DNA from: Paenibacillus sp. S150
GTDB lineage: Bacteria; Bacillota; Bacilli; Paenibacillales; Paenibacillaceae
Assembly (NCBI RefSeq): GCF_019352175.1
Contig: NZ_JACBYI010000049.1
Span: forward strand, 1 to 55,677
Reading direction: 5' to 3'
DNA length: 55,677 nucleotides
In this document: positions 17,078 through 26,382 of the stretch, piece after piece
Layout of the letters: each line of letters starts with the position of its first letter
How positions within the stretch are numbered: position 1 is the first letter of the stretch
The notes under the pieces: generated by a model
What the model was told of the DNA's origin: nothing
Database searches by the model: none
Seen by the model: only the letters and a program-made list of their open reading frames with translations
Position numbers and translations under genes: made by a program

Positions 17078-17119
17078 GAAAAAATCCCGCAGACAACCGG
17101 GCATCCGGCGGCCTGCGGG
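17078..17119 (-). terminator. Terminator of bacilliredoxin gene
   Basis: On the minus strand CCCGCAG...CTGCGGG is followed by ATTTTTTC. The T-run is directly adjacent to the right end of repeat copy D. Confidence 0.8.
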
Positions 17120-17139
17120 CCCGGTAACAACGCACTGCT

Positions 17140-17574
17140 TTATTGGCACAAACGGTTGAATACATCCTTCAGTTCAGCAGCAATTTCAGCAGCCGAACGG
17201 TCTTCGACCGCATGACGCTCAATGAAGTGGACAAGCTCCCCATCCTTCATCAGGGCGATGGAGGGCGAAGAGGGCGGATATGGCGCAAAGTATTCACGCG
17301 CTTTGGCGGTAGCTTCCTTCTCCTGACCGGCGAACACGGTGTACAAGTGATCCGGCAGGATCTCATTCTGCAGCGCCTGGGCTACACCCGGACGGCATTG
17401 ACCGGCGGCACAGCCGCAGACCGAATTGACAACAACAAGCGAGGTTCCTTTGGAGGCGGGAAGAGTTGCTTCCACCTCTTCCGGAGTCAACAGCTCCCGA
17501 AACCCGATGCTTGTCAGGTCATCGCGCATGGGCTGGATGGAATCCTTCATATATTGATTAAATGACATGGACAT
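17140..17574 (-). CDS. Bacilliredoxin (BrxA/BrxB family)
   Basis: This 144-residue thioredoxin-fold protein removes bacillithiol from S-bacillithiolated proteins. The diagnostic CGC motif is C53-G54-C55 in VNSVCGCAAGQC, with an additional C60. The start at ATG 17574 fits the AAGGAGA ribosome binding site; the GTG at 17583 would be too close to it. It lies between the KinB-like kinase and nadE. Whether it is BrxA or BrxB cannot be settled here. Confidence 0.94.
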   Translation of the reverse strand: MSMSFNQYMKDSIQPMRDDLTSIGFRELLTPEEVEATLPASKGTSLVVVNSVCGCAAGQCRPGVAQALQNEILPDHLYTVFAGQEKEATAKAREYFAPYPPSSPSIALMKDGELVHFIERHAVEDRSAAEIAAELKDVFNRLCQ

Positions 17575-17712
17575 TCTTGCCACTCTCCTTTATCCTTAAA
17601 TATTTGTCACACCACGTTGCAGCAGGATTTACTAACTTTATTATACATACATACTCTGTGAAAGCAAGCATAAACGCCTGCTCCGGCCATCCCGGAAGGG
17701 TTAGCCTTTATG

Positions 17713-19437
17713 TTATTCCTTCGCAGCAGCGGCTTCCTCCCCGCCCTCCTGCCCGCAAGGAAAAGAAACGGTAAAAGCAGTGCCCTCCCCTTCTTGTGAC
17801 TCCACCGTAATTCCTCCGTTATGCCGCTCGGCAATGCTTAGGCACAGCGGCAGTCCGAGGCCTGTCCCCTGGCTTTTAGTTGTGAAAAAAGGCACAAATA
17901 AATTATCCAGCTGACTCTGCGGAATCCCGCTGCCCGTATCCCGTATAATCAGCTCCGCCTTGTCCTCATTGATGCGCGTCTCCAGAAGCAGCACTCCCTT
18001 GGGCTCCATCGCTTCCATGCCATTGCGGGCCAGGTTAAGGATAAGCTGCTTGATCTCCCGGGGATTGAGCTGAAGCAGCGGGAGGGACGGACATAATCTC
18101 AGCTCCACGCTTTGGCCGCGGAGATTGGCGTCCGCCCAAAGAAGCGGGGACAGCTCTTCAATAATATGGTGCAGCTGGATGGTTTCCTTGTTCGATACAC
18201 GGCTCTGCGCAAGTGAGAGAAAATCATTGATAATCCCGTTGGCCCGGTCAAGCTCCTCCATTACAATCTGATAATACGAATCCATCTCACCCGGGCTCTT
18301 CTCCCGCATAAGCTGCAGAAATCCGCGTACCACCGCCATGGGGTTGCGGATTTCATGCGTGATCCCCGCCGCCATCTGCCCGACCAGAGTCAGCCGCTCC
18401 ACATTATCCAGCTCGCTGCGGAATTTCTCTTCCTCGGTCAGATCCTGAACAACCAGCACTCTGCCGCCAGGCGAGCCGCCCAATTCTTGCTGCAAAGGCG
18501 CAGAGAACACATGATAAGTCCTGGAATCATACAAGAACTTCTCGTTGTACCGCTGCTTATGGATTGCACTGTCCGCCATGCGCTTTATGATCTGACCATC
18601 AATATCCTTGCGGATCAGCCGTTCTGCCTTCTGGCCCACAATAGCCTCTCTTGTAATTTGCGGATCATGCTGCCGGAAGAGGTCAAGCATATATTCATTA
18701 AGCTCGGTTACATAGCCTTCATCGTCCAGTGACATAATACTGACCGGTACCACATTGGTAATCTGCTGCAGCCTCTCCGATTGCCATTCGAATTTTTCGG
18801 AAATCCCCTTCAGCTGCTCTTGAATCTGCACCCGGTCCCACGCGGTTTCAATAAAATATATAAAGCTCCCGCCCAGGATAACCGCGATAAACAGGTAGAG
18901 GGCTACCAGAAACATTTCCTGCGGGTTCGTATCATACGGGCTGGGCCCATACATTGTGGGCACAAGCACGATAAACAGCATGCTCGGAAACAGAACCCCA
19001 CAGAGCATGGATATTTTATCCATTAATTCACCGTTCTTGAAAGACTTGACCATGCCGAACAGCAGCGGATACATCAGCACGCCTGTATTCAGCACCAGAT
19101 TGCTGAAGCCGGGAGGCTCCGAGAATAATACAGTGCACAGCACAAAAAAAACGGCCAGACTGATTCCCGGGCGGAAGCTGGCATATAGAATACCGATGTA
19201 AGCCGGTATAATAGCTAAATTCAGGTAGACCGCATCAAACAGGGTAGTGGACAGAACCATACAGCAGACAATGCTCAGCGCACAGCTGAGAATCAAAAAG
19301 GACTGGTCATCCGGAAATTTGCCGTTCTTGCGGACCATATGGCTCTGATTGAGCCACCACTGGAATATGAACAGAAAGGAACAAGCAGACATTATTTGCA
19401 ATAAAATATCCTTTACCGCATAAAGAATTGAAATCAC
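17713..19437 (-). CDS. KinB-like membrane sensor histidine kinase
   Basis: The 574-residue protein begins with five or six transmembrane helices (to about residue 205) resembling the 5TM-LYT-type sensor region, then a PAS domain (about 225-340), HisKA with phospho-acceptor H361 (GITHEIRNPMAVV), and HATPase with N-box LNLARNGMEAME, DTGSGIP and GTGLGLPL. The architecture matches B. subtilis KinB and related sporulation kinases feeding the phosphorelay. No response regulator is adjacent, as is usual for such orphan kinases. The start is uncertain: GTG 19437 sits against GGGGA, and an ATG lies at 19392. Confidence 0.92.
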   Translation of the reverse strand: MISILYAVKDILLQIMSACSFLFIFQWWLNQSHMVRKNGKFPDDQSFLILSCALSIVCCMVLSTTLFDAVYLNLAIIPAYIGILYASFRPGISLAVFFVLCTVLFSEPPGFSNLVLNTGVLMYPLLFGMVKSFKNGELMDKISMLCGVLFPSMLFIVLVPTMYGPSPYDTNPQEMFLVALYLFIAVILGGSFIYFIETAWDRVQIQEQLKGISEKFEWQSERLQQITNVVPVSIMSLDDEGYVTELNEYMLDLFRQHDPQITREAIVGQKAERLIRKDIDGQIIKRMADSAIHKQRYNEKFLYDSRTYHVFSAPLQQELGGSPGGRVLVVQDLTEEEKFRSELDNVERLTLVGQMAAGITHEIRNPMAVVRGFLQLMREKSPGEMDSYYQIVMEELDRANGIINDFLSLAQSRVSNKETIQLHHIIEELSPLLWADANLRGQSVELRLCPSLPLLQLNPREIKQLILNLARNGMEAMEPKGVLLLETRINEDKAELIIRDTGSGIPQSQLDNLFVPFFTTKSQGTGLGLPLCLSIAERHNGGITVESQEGEGTAFTVSFPCGQEGGEEAAAAKE

Positions 19438-19610
19438 TCCCCAATTTGGACAAATTACCCTGTTTCCTTAGATTAAAGCATACCCGCGCTGTCCTGACAA
19501 TGTAAAACGCTTAGCCGGTCCGTGCCTCTGGCCCCGCCGGTCCCATAATGGTATGATTCGGTTAGGGTGCACAGATTGCACCGTGCCTTAACATGCAAAG
19601 GAGCAGATTT

Positions 19611-20882
19611 ATGAGCAGCAACTATGATGTGATTATCATCGGAGGAGGGCCTTCAGGGCTGATGGCCGGCGTGGCGGCAGCCGAGCACGGGGCCTCGGTA
19701 CTGCTGATAGATAAAGGTTCCAGGCTTGGCCGCAAGCTCGGCATTTCCGGCGGCGGACGCTGCAACGTCACCAACGTCAAGGAAACCTCCGAGCTGATAT
19801 CCCATATTCCGGGCAACGGGCGCTTTTTGTACAGCGCATTTGATCATTTTAACAACCTGGATATTATCGAATTTTTTGAGGATTTGGGCATTGCCCTGAA
19901 GGAAGAAGATAACGGGCGGATGTTCCCCGTATCCGATAAAGCCTCCAGCGTGGTTTCGGCACTGGTCGGCAAAGTGCGCAGCCTTGGGGTGCAGATTATA
20001 ACGGACAGTCCGGTGGCAGAGGTTTTGTACAGAAACGGCAGTGTGGAGGGCGTTCGCCTGTCCTCGGGCAAAAAGCTTGCCGCCAGCGCCGTGGTTATCG
20101 CCACCGGCGGCAAATCCGTCCCGCAGACCGGCTCCACCGGTGATGGCTACCCGTGGGCTGAGGCCGCCGGTCACACGATCACGGAGCTGTATCCCACCGA
20201 GGTACCCATCCTGTCGCGGGAGGCGTGGATCCAATCAGGGGAGCTTCAGGGCTTGTCCCTGCGCGATGTAACACTCACCGTCTGGAATCCCAAAGGCAAA
20301 CGGGTTATCGCCCACCGGGGGGATATGATCTTCACCCATTTCGGCCTCTCCGGGCCCATCGCGCTGCGCTGCAGCCAGTTCCTGCGCCAGGTCCAGCGGA
20401 AATCGGGAACCGACACCGTGGAACTGTCCATCGACCTCTTCCCCGGTTTGAATCCGCTGGAGATGGAAGAGCAGCTGCAGAACAAGCTGGAGGCGGAACC
20501 CAAGAAGGCCATCCGCAACTCGCTGAAGGGGCTGCTGCCGGAACGGTTGATCCCCCTGCTGCTTGCCAAGGCGGGACTGGACGGCGATTCCACCGGGCAT
20601 CATCTGCCCAAAAGCGGGCTGCAGGCCCTCGCGGCAATCCTGAAGCGGATGCCGGTTCAGGTGCATGGCACCCGCTCCCTGGCGGAAGCCTTTGTCACCG
20701 GAGGCGGTGTCAACCTGAAGGAGGTCGATCCCCGGACGATGGAATCGAAGCTGATGCAGGGCCTTTTCTTCTGCGGCGAAGTGCTTGATATTCACGGCTA
20801 CACCGGCGGGTACAATATTACCGCCGCCTTCTCTACGGGATATACGGCCGGCAAGCATGCCGCCGGAGCGCGGCAGGAATAA
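19611..20882 (+). CDS. YtfP/HI0933-family FAD-dependent oxidoreductase
   Basis: This 423-residue flavoprotein of the HI0933/BaiN-like family has the FAD dinucleotide-binding GGGPSGLMAGVAAAEHGA, the family hallmark GRKLGISGGGRCNVTN, ATGGKSVPQTGSTGDGY, and a C-terminal GEVLDIHGYTGGYN. B. subtilis YtfP is the obvious counterpart; the cellular reaction is not established. The start at 19611 follows AAAGGAG. It is divergent from the KinB-like kinase gene. Confidence 0.92.
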   Translation: MSSNYDVIIIGGGPSGLMAGVAAAEHGASVLLIDKGSRLGRKLGISGGGRCNVTNVKETSELISHIPGNGRFLYSAFDHFNNLDIIEFFEDLGIALKEEDNGRMFPVSDKASSVVSALVGKVRSLGVQIITDSPVAEVLYRNGSVEGVRLSSGKKLAASAVVIATGGKSVPQTGSTGDGYPWAEAAGHTITELYPTEVPILSREAWIQSGELQGLSLRDVTLTVWNPKGKRVIAHRGDMIFTHFGLSGPIALRCSQFLRQVQRKSGTDTVELSIDLFPGLNPLEMEEQLQNKLEAEPKKAIRNSLKGLLPERLIPLLLAKAGLDGDSTGHHLPKSGLQALAAILKRMPVQVHGTRSLAEAFVTGGGVNLKEVDPRTMESKLMQGLFFCGEVLDIHGYTGGYNITAAFSTGYTAGKHAAGARQE

Positions 20883-20920
20883 GAGACAGCTGTTTACACC
20901 TGCCGCCTTGATCCCGGACC

Positions 20921-21018
20921 CAAGTGGAAACGGCTGCGCCGTCCTTACAGGACGGTATCCGTTTCAGCGAGAAAGATCAGGCTAATCTATAGCGTGAAAC
21001 ATATAAGTTCTTATCTTT
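20921..21018 (+). repeat. Dispersed repeat family 1, copy B
   Basis: This is a full-length copy with left-half outer arms GGAAACGG / CCGTTTC, hairpin CCGTCC-TTACA-GGACGG, and right arms AAAGAT / ATCTTT. It sits in the convergent gap between ytfP-like and ecsB and directly abuts the terminator at 21020-21061. Confidence 0.88.
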
Positions 21019-21019
21019 C

Positions 21020-21061
21020 AAAAAAGCCAGCCTCCATCTTGAATTGGAGGCTGGCTTTTTT
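21020..21061. terminator. Bidirectional terminator
   Basis: AAAAAAGCCAGCCTCCA pairs with TGGAGGCTGGCTTTTTT, a 17-bp perfect stem with A- and T-runs at the ends. It serves the ytfP-like gene; the ecsB gene ends 210 bp away on the other side. Nothing else is evident in 21062-21270. Confidence 0.92.
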
Positions 21062-21270
21062 GGGATTGTGATCAGTTGAGCCGTTACCCTTCAATCCCTG
21101 CAAGGATAACGGTCCGCGCGGCTGCTCACCCGGCCCATCCGGCCCAAGTGTAATCGCCGCGGTATCGTAGCCCTGTGGCTCAAAGGTATAATACATTGCG
21201 CTGTTCCCCGGAAGACAGAAAGTTCCGGCGCTTTTCTTTTTCCCGGAAAGAATTCCGCCTCCGGCTATAT

Positions 21271-22521
21271 TTATTTGGCAAAACGGAATGCGCTGAACAT
21301 ATTGGCAACCAGGTATCCGGCCACAGCGCCAACAGGAATAAACAGCACCAGCCCAAACCATCCGTACAGCGGCAGACAGATAACAGCCGAGCACAGCACG
21401 GCAAACGGCATCAGCATAATCGGCAGCGCCTTGGAGCCAGCCTCCGCCTTCTGCTCTTTGGTGAACGGCAGAATTCCGATATAATCATCCCCGGCAAACA
21501 GCAGCCAGAAGGAAGACAGCCAATAGGACATTAGAGCGATCAGGAGCGCGAAGACCAGCCATTTCAGCACAGAAGGCACTATAAATACCGCTGCAAGCCC
21601 CACTCCGGTAAACTGCAGATAGAGCTTCAAATGAGCAGGGTTGCGCACCAGGGCCTTGATTGCCGCCGCCGCGAACCGGCTCTCCGGCTGTCTGGACTTC
21701 AGCAGCGGCGGAGATTTGCGGAAGATCCACGGCTTGTACCGTGTAGGGCGCGGTTTGTCGAGCACTCCGCGCAGCAGGAGCGCTGCGATTCTCATCCGCT
21801 GCTTGTAGTCTTCGCGCACATCACTCATGAAGGTGCCGCGCAGCCGCAACCGGTAATGGAAGGCCCGGGCCGTTACAGCTGCAAAGCCGGCGGCGGCCAG
21901 CAGCAGAAGCAGCGGGCTATCCCTCCAATACAGCGCAGCCCGGATGTAGAGGGCACAGGGCACGGTAACCGAAGGAATCAGCCATAGCCAGCGGCGGAAG
22001 CCCTGGCGCTGAACCTTGACAATATGCCCCAGCAGCTTGACGCACCAGCTGCAGGCAAGAGTCAGGACAAGCAATGCCCAGGCCGCCCCCGTGCTGACAC
22101 TGTAGCCCCGGACAATGAACGGCAGCAGAACGGCATACACAGCTGCCGTCTTCAGTGCTGTGACGATGAGGCTGTAGATCATTCCCCGCCGCACAATGCT
22201 CCTGATCCAGTTCTCCCTCTGCCGGAGGAACAGCAGGTCGCCTTCCTGCAGCAGCAGAACCATCCCTCCGGTCAACAGCAGGACAGCCAGCAGCGACGGA
22301 ATCATTGCAAAGGGCAAATCAGCCGTCCAGGAAGGCAGCTCATGGTTCCAGAAGCCATAATAAAAACGCCCGCCCAGCAGGCCTCCGGGAATAATTATAT
22401 ACAGCAGCACCGTCCAGTCCGCAGCCGTGCGGATAATCGCGGATTGCTCACGGAAATGTGAGAACAGCCTGCGCTTGAACAGCTTCGGTGCAGCGGGAAA
22501 GGCAAATAAGCCTCTGCTCAT
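21271..22521 (-). CDS. ecsB: ABC transporter permease, EcsB type
   Basis: The 416-residue integral membrane protein has several hydrophobic helices grouped in two halves separated by a basic cytoplasmic loop (RKSPPLLKSRQPESR region). It is the EcsB-like partner of the adjacent ATPase. The start ATG at 22521 overlaps the ecsA stop by 4 bases (ATGA), so the pair is translationally coupled. In B. subtilis, Ecs affects protein secretion, sporulation and membrane proteolysis. Assignment to EcsB rests on the gene pair and topology rather than on a sequence motif. Confidence 0.8.
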   Translation of the reverse strand: MSRGLFAFPAAPKLFKRRLFSHFREQSAIIRTAADWTVLLYIIIPGGLLGGRFYYGFWNHELPSWTADLPFAMIPSLLAVLLLTGGMVLLLQEGDLLFLRQRENWIRSIVRRGMIYSLIVTALKTAAVYAVLLPFIVRGYSVSTGAAWALLVLTLACSWCVKLLGHIVKVQRQGFRRWLWLIPSVTVPCALYIRAALYWRDSPLLLLLAAAGFAAVTARAFHYRLRLRGTFMSDVREDYKQRMRIAALLLRGVLDKPRPTRYKPWIFRKSPPLLKSRQPESRFAAAAIKALVRNPAHLKLYLQFTGVGLAAVFIVPSVLKWLVFALLIALMSYWLSSFWLLFAGDDYIGILPFTKEQKAEAGSKALPIMLMPFAVLCSAVICLPLYGWFGLVLFIPVGAVAGYLVANMFSAFRFAK

Positions 22522-23294
22522 GTCAATTCGTCGAAGCAATCAAACAACGACCCCTCCGGCAAGCCCGCCTGGGCGCGGATGTCCTCCAGCGTACCTGCAG
22601 CCGTCATTCTTCCTCCGGAGATCAATACGAAGCTGTCGCAGATTTTCTCAGCTGTGTCCAGCACATGCGTGGACATCAGCACCCCGGCTCCGCGCCTCCG
22701 CTCCGCCTCCAGCAGCCGCAGGAAGTCCTTGGTTGCACGCGGATCAAGCCCGATGAACGGCTCGTCCACAATATAGACATCAGGCTGGACCAGAAACCCC
22801 AGCATCAGCATCATTTTTTGCTTCATGCCTTTGGAGAAGCCTGCCGGAAGATCATTGCGCACATGCTCCATGCCGAACTGGAGCAGAAGCTCTTCTGCTG
22901 TAGCCTCAAAGGTATCATAGGACAAGCCGTAAGCTGCTGCGGCCAGATCCAGATGCTCCCACAGCGTCAGATCCTCATAGAATACGGGCTGCTCCGGCAC
23001 GTAAGCGTAGGACTTGCTCTCTCCGCCGAGCTTCACCTGGGCTCTGGCATGCTTCAGCAGTCCCAGCAGTGTCTTAATCGTAGTGCTCTTCCCCGCTCCG
23101 TTGGGGCCAATTAAGCCCAGCAGCTGGCCTCGCCTTACCTGAAAGGAGATATTGGTTATCCGTTTATCGCCGGCTTCATAACCCGCTTCTTCTATGAAGG
23201 CATCCAGTACAACCTCTTCATTTCCAGCTTCCTGTACGTCCTCTATCTTCTCCCCGGCTTCCAACAGTTCCGGCGGCGCTTCCGTCTCTTCCAT
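22518..23294 (-). CDS. ecsA: ABC transporter ATP-binding protein, EcsA type
   Basis: The 258-residue ATPase has Walker A GLIGPNGAGKSTT, a Q-loop region VPEQPVFYEDLT, an ABC signature region AGFSKGMKQK, Walker B VYIVDEPFIGLDP and H-loop MSTHVLDTAEK. The ORF extends upstream, but ATG 23294 is preceded by AGGAG and the family homology starts after it. Compared with B. subtilis EcsA it has an acidic N-terminal extension of about 35 residues before the ATPase core. Confidence 0.9.
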   Translation of the reverse strand: MEETEAPPELLEAGEKIEDVQEAGNEEVVLDAFIEEAGYEAGDKRITNISFQVRRGQLLGLIGPNGAGKSTTIKTLLGLLKHARAQVKLGGESKSYAYVPEQPVFYEDLTLWEHLDLAAAAYGLSYDTFEATAEELLLQFGMEHVRNDLPAGFSKGMKQKMMLMLGFLVQPDVYIVDEPFIGLDPRATKDFLRLLEAERRRGAGVLMSTHVLDTAEKICDSFVLISGGRMTAAGTLEDIRAQAGLPEGSLFDCFDELT

Positions 23295-23503
23295 GCTGCT
23301 CCATCTCCTAACAATAATTGCATTTCGTATAGCATGCCGGATAAATTCCGGTAATCCGATCATATCACCCGCAGCCGGACTGTGCCAGGGGGCTGGATTC
23401 CTGCTCCCTCCAGAGCCTGGATAAGGGGCAGATCCGGAATTTTCACAACTTTTAGTCACACTCAAAAAATTGTTTGATTTTTAATAGTTAAAAGTGTGCT
23501 CAT

Positions 23504-23517
23504 TGTGACAAATCACA
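23504..23517. promoter_or_regulatory. Palindrome TGTGA-CAAA-TCACA
   Basis: This perfect 5-bp inverted repeat lies in the divergent gap (23295-23620) between ecsA and marR, about 105 bp before the marR start. The half-sites look like Crp/Fnr half-sites, but the spacer is 4 rather than 6. It could be a MarR operator. Nothing else is evident in this gap apart from the hairpin at 23578. Confidence 0.4.
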
Positions 23518-23577
23518 TGTTCATTATTTATTCTTTGACGTATTGTAAAAATAGATCAACGAAGCAAGATTCCAAAC

Positions 23578-23597
23578 CGTGCGGGCAAACCCGCACG
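23578..23597 (+). promoter_or_regulatory. Hairpin before marR ribosome binding site
   Basis: CGTGCGGG-CAAA-CCCGCACG is a perfect 8-bp GC-rich stem with a 4-base loop ending 23 bases before the marR start. There is no T-run, so it is more likely an operator or mRNA-stability hairpin than a terminator. Confidence 0.5.
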
Positions 23598-23620
23598 ATT
23601 AACAATAGAGGTGGAGAAGC

Positions 23621-24088
23621 ATGATACAATCCTATGAACGCGATACTCAACTGACACTGCATTTGTACCGGGTTTTTGCCAAGTCCTTCAAGAGCATTAA
23701 CGAGCATGCTGTAACCGGCAGCAAGATTGAAGGCTTCAATCCTACAGCTTTTGCTGTCATGGAGGTCCTCTACTACAAGGGTCCACAGCCTATTCAGCAG
23801 ATCGGCGCCAAGCTTCTGCTGCAGAGCGGCAACGTTACTTATGTAATCGACAAGCTGGAGGAACGCGGTTATTTGCAGCGCAAGCCCTGCCCAAGCGACC
23901 GCCGGGTGATCTTTGCAGAACTCACCGCAGAGGGCGAACGGCTGATGAACGAGATGTACCCCAAATATTCGGAACGCCTGCATCTTGCTTTCAGCGGGCT
24001 GAGCGATGAAGAGAAGGAACAGATGATTATCCTCCTCAAGAAGATGGGCCTGCAGGCCGAAAAGCTGTCCCCGCTCCCGCGCAAGTAG
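23621..24088 (+). CDS. MarR-family regulator, MhqR-like
   Basis: The 155-residue winged-helix regulator contains NPTAFAVMEVLYYKGPQPIQ, the recognition region SGNVTYVIDKLEERGYLQRK and the wing PSDRRVIFAELTAEG. The segment around QPIQQIG and the acidic KLEERG most resemble B. subtilis MhqR, a repressor of quinone-stress genes (inference). It has two cysteine-sparse domains and no obvious OhrR-type N-terminal cysteine. It is divergent from ecsAB; the upstream palindromes may be its operators. The target gene is not adjacent. Confidence 0.88.
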   Translation: MIQSYERDTQLTLHLYRVFAKSFKSINEHAVTGSKIEGFNPTAFAVMEVLYYKGPQPIQQIGAKLLLQSGNVTYVIDKLEERGYLQRKPCPSDRRVIFAELTAEGERLMNEMYPKYSERLHLAFSGLSDEEKEQMIILLKKMGLQAEKLSPLPRK

Positions 24089-24218
24089 AATTAAAGCCGC
24101 AGAGGTTGTGAATCGATTCACGTTCTTCGGCCTGATTTCACACAACTGCCGGCTGTGCCCTTCCTGTTCAGGGAGAGTGCAGCCGGTTTTGTGCACTTAA
24201 GACAGCTTCCGGACACAA

Positions 24219-24246
24219 CAAGTGGAAACGGCTACGCCTTCCTTGA
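24219..24246 (+). repeat. Dispersed repeat family 1, fragment E
   Basis: Only the left end, CAAGTGGAAACGGCTACGCC, matches copies A-C. The sequence diverges afterwards, so it is a decayed or truncated copy. Confidence 0.6.
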
Positions 24247-24345
24247 CCGGGCCGGGCAGCGCAGCTGTTTGCAATTCAGGTGTAAGGCTGGCAGCCAGGC
24301 GGAAACGGTCACTTCATATTCCCCCAGCCGCTATTTCGCAAGGTC

Positions 24346-24633
24346 TTAGCGGGAAAAAAGGAACCCTAATCGATCCGGTTCTCTCCTTGCAGAGAAATTC
24401 GCCTGCATTAAGATGGAACTTGAACCATTCATCCAAAGGGCAGCCATTTTAGTGGTAAAAAGGATAACTAATTCACCGCATTCGGCTCCTGGATCATCCC
24501 TAGTGGGAAAAAGTACACCTAATTCGGCTGAAATCAGGCATATGGGGGGAGATGGCCTCCATTAGGTGTACAAAATCCCACTAAAGCCCGTTCAAGCCAG
24601 AATTCCAGCCCATTAGTGTTACTTTTTCCACTT
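24346..24633. repeat. Repeat family 2: hairpin-unit cluster
   Basis: Five related ~24-bp units of the form TTAG(T/C)GG..AAAAAG..(A/C)CTAAT occur at 24346, 24449 and 24500 on the plus strand, and inverted at 24561 and 24612. The unit at 24500 and the inverted unit at 24561 form a long stem (TAGTGGGA and GTACACCTAAT pairing with ATTAGGTGTAC and TCCCACTA). The segment 24416-24554 matches 55423-55558 closely. No gene is visible in 24089-24873. The block occupies the gap between convergent marR and the exporter gene. Confidence 0.85.
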
Positions 24634-24873
24634 CGCTTTCGTTCCTTATGAATCTCCTTGCTTTTCATCAGCTTGTTCAGGCTCTCCGTTTCAATTCATC
24701 CTGAATTCCGGAAGTGAATGGAACCCATCCAGATCGGACAAGGGATAACTCCTCTTTTTCCTTCACCCATTGGGTGCAAGCTGTTTATAGCAAGAAATCC
24801 CTTCGAATCGAGCTTTTTAGATGATTTGTGGATACTTACTTTCGAAATTCAGGATAAATTCTGATCTTTTAAA

Positions 24874-26382
24874 TTAGACTTCCTTCAAGACGCCGGGCTC
24901 CTCCTTCACCGAAGGCAGGCCTTTGCGCAGCCCGGAGGCTACCAGCAGCGACAAGACAGCGAACACCGCCATCACGATGAAAAGCGAATGCAGGCCGCCC
25001 TCCAGCGCGTTTTTCAGGCTGCTCCAGGCTTCGGCCGGCAGTGTGCTGCCGCCCTCCGGATGAAGCAGTTGATTGATGTCGGCGCCAGCCGAGGCTGAGC
25101 CTGGCCCATCAGCCAGCTGCCTGTCGATATTAAAGTTCAGCCAGGAGCCAAAAATCGCCACCCCTACCGTCTGTCCGAGTGAACGGGTGAAGGCATTCAG
25201 CGCTGTAGAGGCCCCCCGCTGGCTGTGTAACACGGAGGACTGGGCGATAATTGTGAACACGATAGAGGCATAGCCAAAACCCACTCCGCACGAGAGCATC
25301 AGACCGGGAAGCAGCAGCTGTGAGGAATACGATGTCATGAACACCAGACCTACAGCACCCAGTGCAATTAATGCCAGTCCCAGCATACCCGTACGCCGCG
25401 AGCCGGAGCGGAGGATCATTCTTCCGCCGGCGATTGAGCCGAGCATCCAGCCTACCGACATCGGCGCCAGCAGCAGTCCCGAGAGGGCCGCGCTTTTACC
25501 GGAGACTCCCTGCACCCATAAGGGCACATACGTGGTTAGCCCGATAATCAAAGTGCTGACAAGCAGATTGGCCCCGGTAGACACGGCGATATTGCGGATC
25601 GAGAACAGCCCCAGCGGCAGCATCGGCTCAGGAGCACGGCGCTCTACAAACCAGAAGACTACCAGAAGAGCGGCGGAAGCGGCCAGCAGAAACAGCAGCC
25701 ATGGAGAAGTCCACGGCAGGCTCTGCCCACCCGTTGTAAGGCCGAAGAGAAGTGCGCCCATCCCCGCCGCGAACAGCAGCACCCCCGGCAGATCAAGCTT
25801 CGCCTTGCGCCGCACGCTCTCTTCTTTCAGGAAACGGGAGATGAATACAATCGACAACAGTCCAAAGGGCAGGTTAAACACGAAAACCCAGCGCCAGCTC
25901 AGATAATCCACTACATAACCGCCAAGCAGCGGGCCAACCAGTGAGGAAATCCCCCAGACGGAGCTCAGCAGCCCTTGGGTTTTGGCCCGTTCCTGAATGC
26001 TGTAAATATCTCCTATAATCGTAAAAGTCATCGGAATCAGCGCACCCGCTCCAATCCCCTGTAATCCGCGAAACAATATCAGCTGCTCCATACTCTGTGA
26101 AAGGCCGCACAGCAGCGAGCCCAGGAGAAAAACAGCCGCTCCGCCGATAAACACCGGCTTCCGGCCAATCAGATCGCTGAGCTTGCCGAAGATGGGCGTC
26201 GTAACCGCCATCGCCAGCAAATAGGCTGTAAAGATCCAGCTCAGCCACTGCATCCCCTGGAAATCGCCCACAATGGCGGGTCCGGCCGGTCCGGTTACCG
26301 TCCCTTCAATCGCTGCCAAGAAGGTGGCCAGCAGCACCCCTGTTAAAATAAGCTTACGTTCTGTTCTTCCCGGTGATATCAA
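24874..26382 (-). CDS. MFS multidrug exporter, DHA2 (EmrB/QacA) family
   Basis: This is a roughly 500-residue proton-driven exporter with about 14 transmembrane helices. MFS motif A is GKLSDLIGRKPV, motif C-like GISSLVGPLLGGYVVDYLSWRW marks an exporter, and FRGLQGIGAGALIP is motif B. The start is unclear: TTG at 26382 has AGAGAGG in front, while longer in-frame starts (26421, 26466) lack a ribosome binding site. In each case it overlaps the 3' end of the acetyltransferase gene, so the two are cotranscribed. Substrates are unknown. Confidence 0.92.
   Translation of the reverse strand: MISPGRTERKLILTGVLLATFLAAIEGTVTGPAGPAIVGDFQGMQWLSWIFTAYLLAMAVTTPIFGKLSDLIGRKPVFIGGAAVFLLGSLLCGLSQSMEQLILFRGLQGIGAGALIPMTFTIIGDIYSIQERAKTQGLLSSVWGISSLVGPLLGGYVVDYLSWRWVFVFNLPFGLLSIVFISRFLKEESVRRKAKLDLPGVLLFAAGMGALLFGLTTGGQSLPWTSPWLLFLLAASAALLVVFWFVERRAPEPMLPLGLFSIRNIAVSTGANLLVSTLIIGLTTYVPLWVQGVSGKSAALSGLLLAPMSVGWMLGSIAGGRMILRSGSRRTGMLGLALIALGAVGLVFMTSYSSQLLLPGLMLSCGVGFGYASIVFTIIAQSSVLHSQRGASTALNAFTRSLGQTVGVAIFGSWLNFNIDRQLADGPGSASAGADINQLLHPEGGSTLPAEAWSSLKNALEGGLHSLFIVMAVFAVLSLLVASGLRKGLPSVKEEPGVLKEV

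Noticed and set aside
23295..23465. Long N-terminus of the EcsA-type ATPase
   Set aside because: The extra 57 residues lack homology; ATG 23294 has an AGGAG site.
23504..23517. Crp/Fnr binding site
   Set aside because: Half-sites match TGTGA/TCACA but the spacer is 4, not the required 6 bases.
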